Shown in pieces: positions 60,103 to 64,000 of a stretch of DNA of 64,000 nucleotides. The notes under the pieces were generated by a model. It had not been told where the DNA came from and did no database searches. It saw nothing but the letters and a program-made list of their open reading frames with translations. The stretch is from Nyssa sinensis (lineage: Eukaryota; Streptophyta; Magnoliopsida; Cornales; Nyssaceae), in contig CM018035.1 in NCBI GenBank assembly GCA_008638375.1, positions 35,934,824 through 35,998,823 on the forward strand, read 5' to 3'. Position 1 is the first letter of the stretch; the number at the start of each line of letters is the position of its first letter. The translations under genes were made by a program, and so were the position numbers.

Positions 60103-63100
60103 TTTGTTTTATTTTGACTTATTGCCCAACAATATACATATTTAATTACGAGGATAAATAGGCCATTTTAATACTTTTGTTAACTCCCTTAACCCAACAT
60201 ATCTGTTAGAGAGTGTAGTGTAATTTAAAAATTAGATGAGTATATCTATAATTATTAAAAATTTCAGGAGATATTATCATAATTTATCCATATATATGTA
60301 TATATATATGAATCAAGAGAATCTTTCAAATTCAAGTGTCTTGGAAATCTTCATTTTCTTTTTGTCTTTTTCATTAAGACAATGCCCAACAAACATGCTA
60401 AGTGCGTCGAAGACGGGGCCGTAAGCTAACTGAACAACCCTTAATCGCAATTGGTTGCTCGGCTAGAAAGATCCATCATATCCAATCAATTTTTTAGGTA
60501 AAAATAATAATAATTTTACAGTTCTCCGTAACCCTTTTATATATTGGTATTGTGCGTGCTTTTAGAAATGAAAAACAGAAGCAAGAAATAAAAAAATAAA
60601 TAAAAAGTTGAAAAGAAAACTTGAAAGAAACATCATCTAACGTTGATATGTTATAGCTGACCAAGTTTCTATAAAGACTGGTTTCAACCCAACGTCCAAA
60701 GTACCACCTAAGGAAACTTTTTTGTAATGTTTAGTAGGAACCTCAAACATGAGTCTTCTTTTGACCGTTGGCCTACCATTCTCCTATCTTTGTTTGGAGA
60801 ACTTTCTTGTAAACAAAGGGACCCAATAGCCTTCTCCTATCTTTCACCCACCATGTGTCCAAACGGAAAAATGGCAACCCATGATATTGTTAACTGTCAC
60901 TACCCACCTTGACCTAGCCGTTTTCTTCAACTAACAAATATCTCTCTCTCTCTCTCTGCGCCATTTTATGTGTGCTTTAATTTTGTCTGACTTCTGACCT
61001 AGAAAGAGGGATAAATATTGCATATAAGAGCAAAAGATCACAGTTAAGGGGCATTAGACTTTTGTTTCCAAGTTAGTTCGCATATACGGCATTAGTCTGC
61101 ATTCGGTAATCGATCGGAAAGTTTAAAAAACTCTCTCAAGTTACAGATTAACAGTCCTAACTGTCTCTGCTTGTGTGGACTTGTTCATTGACTGTTCACC
61201 AGTTTTACCTATTTTTTTCTTCTATTTTATGTATAATTACACACAAGCATACTCTGACGTCCCCAAAAGTTAGATTTGTTTGTACCAGTGCAGTTACTAT
61301 ATATACCAGAACTTTGAAATATTATATATGCATCAAAGAGTATTTATCCATTTTCGTCCTTATCTATGCACTGAATGCTACTCTCAACGGTCAAAATACG
61401 CTGCACGCATAAAAAGACGGGTTATTTGCCATGGATATTCTACATCAATATTTCTGCAGATATCCCGGATACAGTCCACAAAATAGATTTTGTCCATCGA
61501 TCCCTTTAAGTGCCGTTTTTTTTAATATTTTAATATCATTCTATCAGGATATATCAGACAATATCAGATAGATAGTGAGATATATGATTGGAGATGGAGA
61601 GGGTGCTGTTCTGAACATTCACTAAGGTTTAAGTTAATCATCAACATGAAAAATAATTTCAAATTATATATGGAAAATCTTTCTTATACAGTCCATTACC
61701 TTGAGCAGCTAGAAATTCAATCAAAGCTGTTAGATTCTACCCCTTGGTTCATATATATTATCGGATGTGACCCAGTCACCTAATTCGAGATAAAGGATTT
61801 TAGAGTCTAGAAGTTACCTAAACTTCTCAACTGTAAAACTGCCAAAAGCCAACATCCGAACCATTCGAAGAGATTGCTTTGGTCTCTTAAGCTCAATTTA
61901 AGTGTACACCTACCCCACCTAATTATGTATTACTACTAATGCTTCGCTTTTTATTACTCTTTTTGTCTCTATCTAATTTCAGCTGCCTTATCATTGCTTA
62001 TTCTACAATTGTCAATGCATTTTTTGCGCCACTTTCTAGTCCTCATTTAGAATAGAGAAATAGTAATATTTCATTTTAAAGCTCATGAGGGTGAGGAAAC
62101 ATAGAAAATAGAATGGAGGTGCTCCTTTGAGTGTAACTCACTTTTGAACTTGTGGGTATTAGGTAGAAGACAAGGATATGTAAAATGTCACTGTTGGCAT
62201 ATGGATACCTTAAATGCATATTTATACTAACCTTGATGTAATATAACACCTTCACAATGTCTGCTAGAACTTTGATGCCTTCTATTTCTCTTGCTCTTAA
62301 AAGAACAAGTTTTATCTGATAGCTAGTTTTATACGATATAACTATAAGAGTACTTTGAATTGGCCAGCTGTATAGTACATTTGTGGATGATATGCTAACT
62401 AGAAAAGAAGTTGGGGGGGGGGGGGGGGGTTCAGTTTTCTTTATGTCAAGAAAGAATTTTCAACCTTCTTAAAAACAATTTATCATTTTATATATAGAAC
62501 TCACACAATCATATTAGATTTGGGGTTGAAGAAATCTTTTACTTTATATAATATGTAGGAATTTCTGTCAATGTCATGAAGAAAAAATGCACTGAAAGTC
62601 CATTTCTTTCGGCTCAAGTGTCCAAGAAGTGATTGCAACAATTTGTTGCATTCAAAGTGATTGATGCAGCGCATTTATCCTCATAACGACCCTCACTGAA
62701 AGAAAAACATGGAAAAAGCAGCGGGGATTCTTCAACAATACTCAAGAGTGTCGCGACAATCAAAAGGAGAAAACCACTACAATGACAAGCCTACTTTCCA
62801 ATAACAAAACTCAATGTTAGAGCTTGATCACACGCTAAATTCCATGCCACGTTGTATTCCACAAAGCTAGAAATTATTATGCGACATATGCGTGTTTTTA
62901 AAGGGATATATGCAAGTCTACTGTCCCTTGCCCTCTTTGATTCTAATGTTAACCATAGTCAAATAATCAATGATGCCAAACATAAGATTGAATGCTACAA
63001 CTGAAACACTTTCAATGACACTCAAAGAGAAAAGGAAAAAGAAGAATTATTTATTGGTTTGAATCACTTGACAGTTCTTGATGGTTCAAATAGAGAACTG

Positions 63101-64000
63101 GGTGGTTCTTCTAGCACTCAAGTGCATGTCAATTGTTTCCATGTATCATGGTCACATTCTGCAAATATATTTCATTGCATTTGTGAACTTGTTCCCTTTA
63201 ATAATTTGATTTTTTCTTCCATTTTCACACACCTTTTCATTTTACCCCTTCGTAAGTCAGGATATGTTCTTAATATGCTGTTTGATTATCTCCTCAAAAT
63301 GGTGAACCAATCACAAAATCCATCCACCATTGGAAAAAGGAACCTGTTATACTTAAAGTCTCACTTCTCTCATTTTCATTTTAGACTGAAGAGTCGTTTA
63401 TGTTCAAATTCTCAACAGCAGCACAATCAAAAGATTTCCTAAGCATTTATTTATATATATATAAAAAAAAATATTTAAATTAATTTCAAAGAAACATACA
63501 TAGGTGTGGCTGGGGTAGTTGCCGAGAGTTTGCAAAGATGCTTATACTCAAGTGAGAGTGCAGTAGGTAGCACAAGGCTACTCCACTAGATGCTCCGTAA
63601 TATTCAGTCGCATTATACCCAACTCATGAGATTTCATTCCTAAGAGAATAAAACCTAGTGCTAATATTTTTTTAAAAAAATTCCCAACCTGAAATGACCA
63701 AAACTTATTTGTTGCACATGTCAAATATAAATGGTTGTCACACACACATGTCAAATATAATATATATTAGTGCAAAAAGGGGGAAAAAGAATGAAAATTA
63801 AGGATGAATTTATTAGAGGCAAGTGTACAAAAGGGAGAATTTATATTTAAGAGGGTCTAGTTAAGGGCTTAAAGGTAGTATAAAATCAGCTCAAGTAATT
63901 TTCTTTTCGTTAGCTTTGGTTCTGATGGTTTTTAGCCTTTGTTCTTTTTGTTTGCCATCTTTGTTCTGAGTTTGTGTTGCTTGGCTCTAATAAAATTAGA
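60103..64000. other. No recognisable gene
   Basis: AT-rich DNA with short random frames only. Notable items are (CT)n at 60940-60957, a 17-G homopolymer at 62413-62429 and a 'cacatgtcaaatataa' direct repeat near 63715 and 63746. The last 110 bases ('tttgttctttttgtttgcc', 'ggctctaataaaatta') look a little like a LINE 3' tail or a transcript end with an AATAAA signal, but this is too weak to call. Confidence 0.5.

Noticed and set aside
63059..63442. 127-codon plus-strand frame near the window end
   Set aside because: No recognisable domain, biased Phe/His/Ser composition and no splice or neighbour evidence; probably chance.
63880..64000. LINE 3' end or gene terminator
   Set aside because: Only loosely similar wording and an AATAAA; no coding remnant or poly(A) tail and target duplication are visible before the window ends.

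Overview
This window is plant nuclear DNA, most likely from an angiosperm and probably a eudicot. The evidence is a three-exon R2R3-MYB gene with GT-AG introns and a dense sea of plant-type LTR retrotransposons (Ty3/gypsy Tekay/Del-like and Athila/Tat-like, Ty1/copia SIRE-like) and CACTA (En/Spm) transposons. I cannot name the species. The only gene that looks intact is the MYB gene at 28152-29848 (minus strand). Almost everything else is mobile DNA in various stages of decay.

Layout. 1-388 is the end of a minus-oriented LTR lying in a degraded Tekay-like gag-pol (389-4230, plus strand) whose 3' LTR is 4231-7601. That element sits inside the 3' LTR of a minus-strand non-autonomous relative (a large retrotransposon derivative, LARD) covering 7602-26220. 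The LARD has a short non-coding interior (9033-10581) with a polypurine tract at one end and an initiator-Met tRNA type primer-binding site at the other. Its 5' LTR is split into four pieces (10582-12540, 17698-18408, 22071-22782, 26128-26220) by three further LTR insertions, each flanked by a perfect 5-bp target-site duplication: 12541-17692 (CAACA), 18409-22065 (GTAAA) and 22783-26122 (ATTTC). The LARD itself seems to sit in CACTA-like terminal sequence (26221-26415); a second CACTA-like end lies at 27220-27454.

27455-31400 is the low-copy island with the MYB gene. 31425-34385 is a duplicated non-coding block made of units of about 290 bp. A CACTA element begins at 34389. Its TNP2-type transposase pseudogene (about 36930-42545) is split by a solo LTR at 38241-41922 (duplication TGCTA). 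A minus-strand copia element (about 42551-51835) truncates the transposase and is itself split by a solo LTR of another gypsy family at 44828-48248 (duplication TCAAC). 52849-55131 is the 5' part of an Athila/Tat-like element (LTR, primer-binding site, partial gag). 55133-60102 holds two head-to-head fragments of the large LTR family. 60103-64000 shows no gene I can recognise.

How the parts relate. The autonomous-type Tekay copy at the left encodes, in broken form, the machinery that could have mobilised the LARD: their LTR ends and polypurine-tract regions are clearly alike. The numerous solo LTRs show repeated insertion followed by LTR-LTR recombination. The large LTRs carry internal modules worth a second look: tRNA-like A/B-box pairs, and a repeated hairpin with apparent compensatory changes. 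I saw no CRISPR array, operon or clearly new protein system. Repeat boundaries without a stated duplication are approximate, since no alignment could be run.
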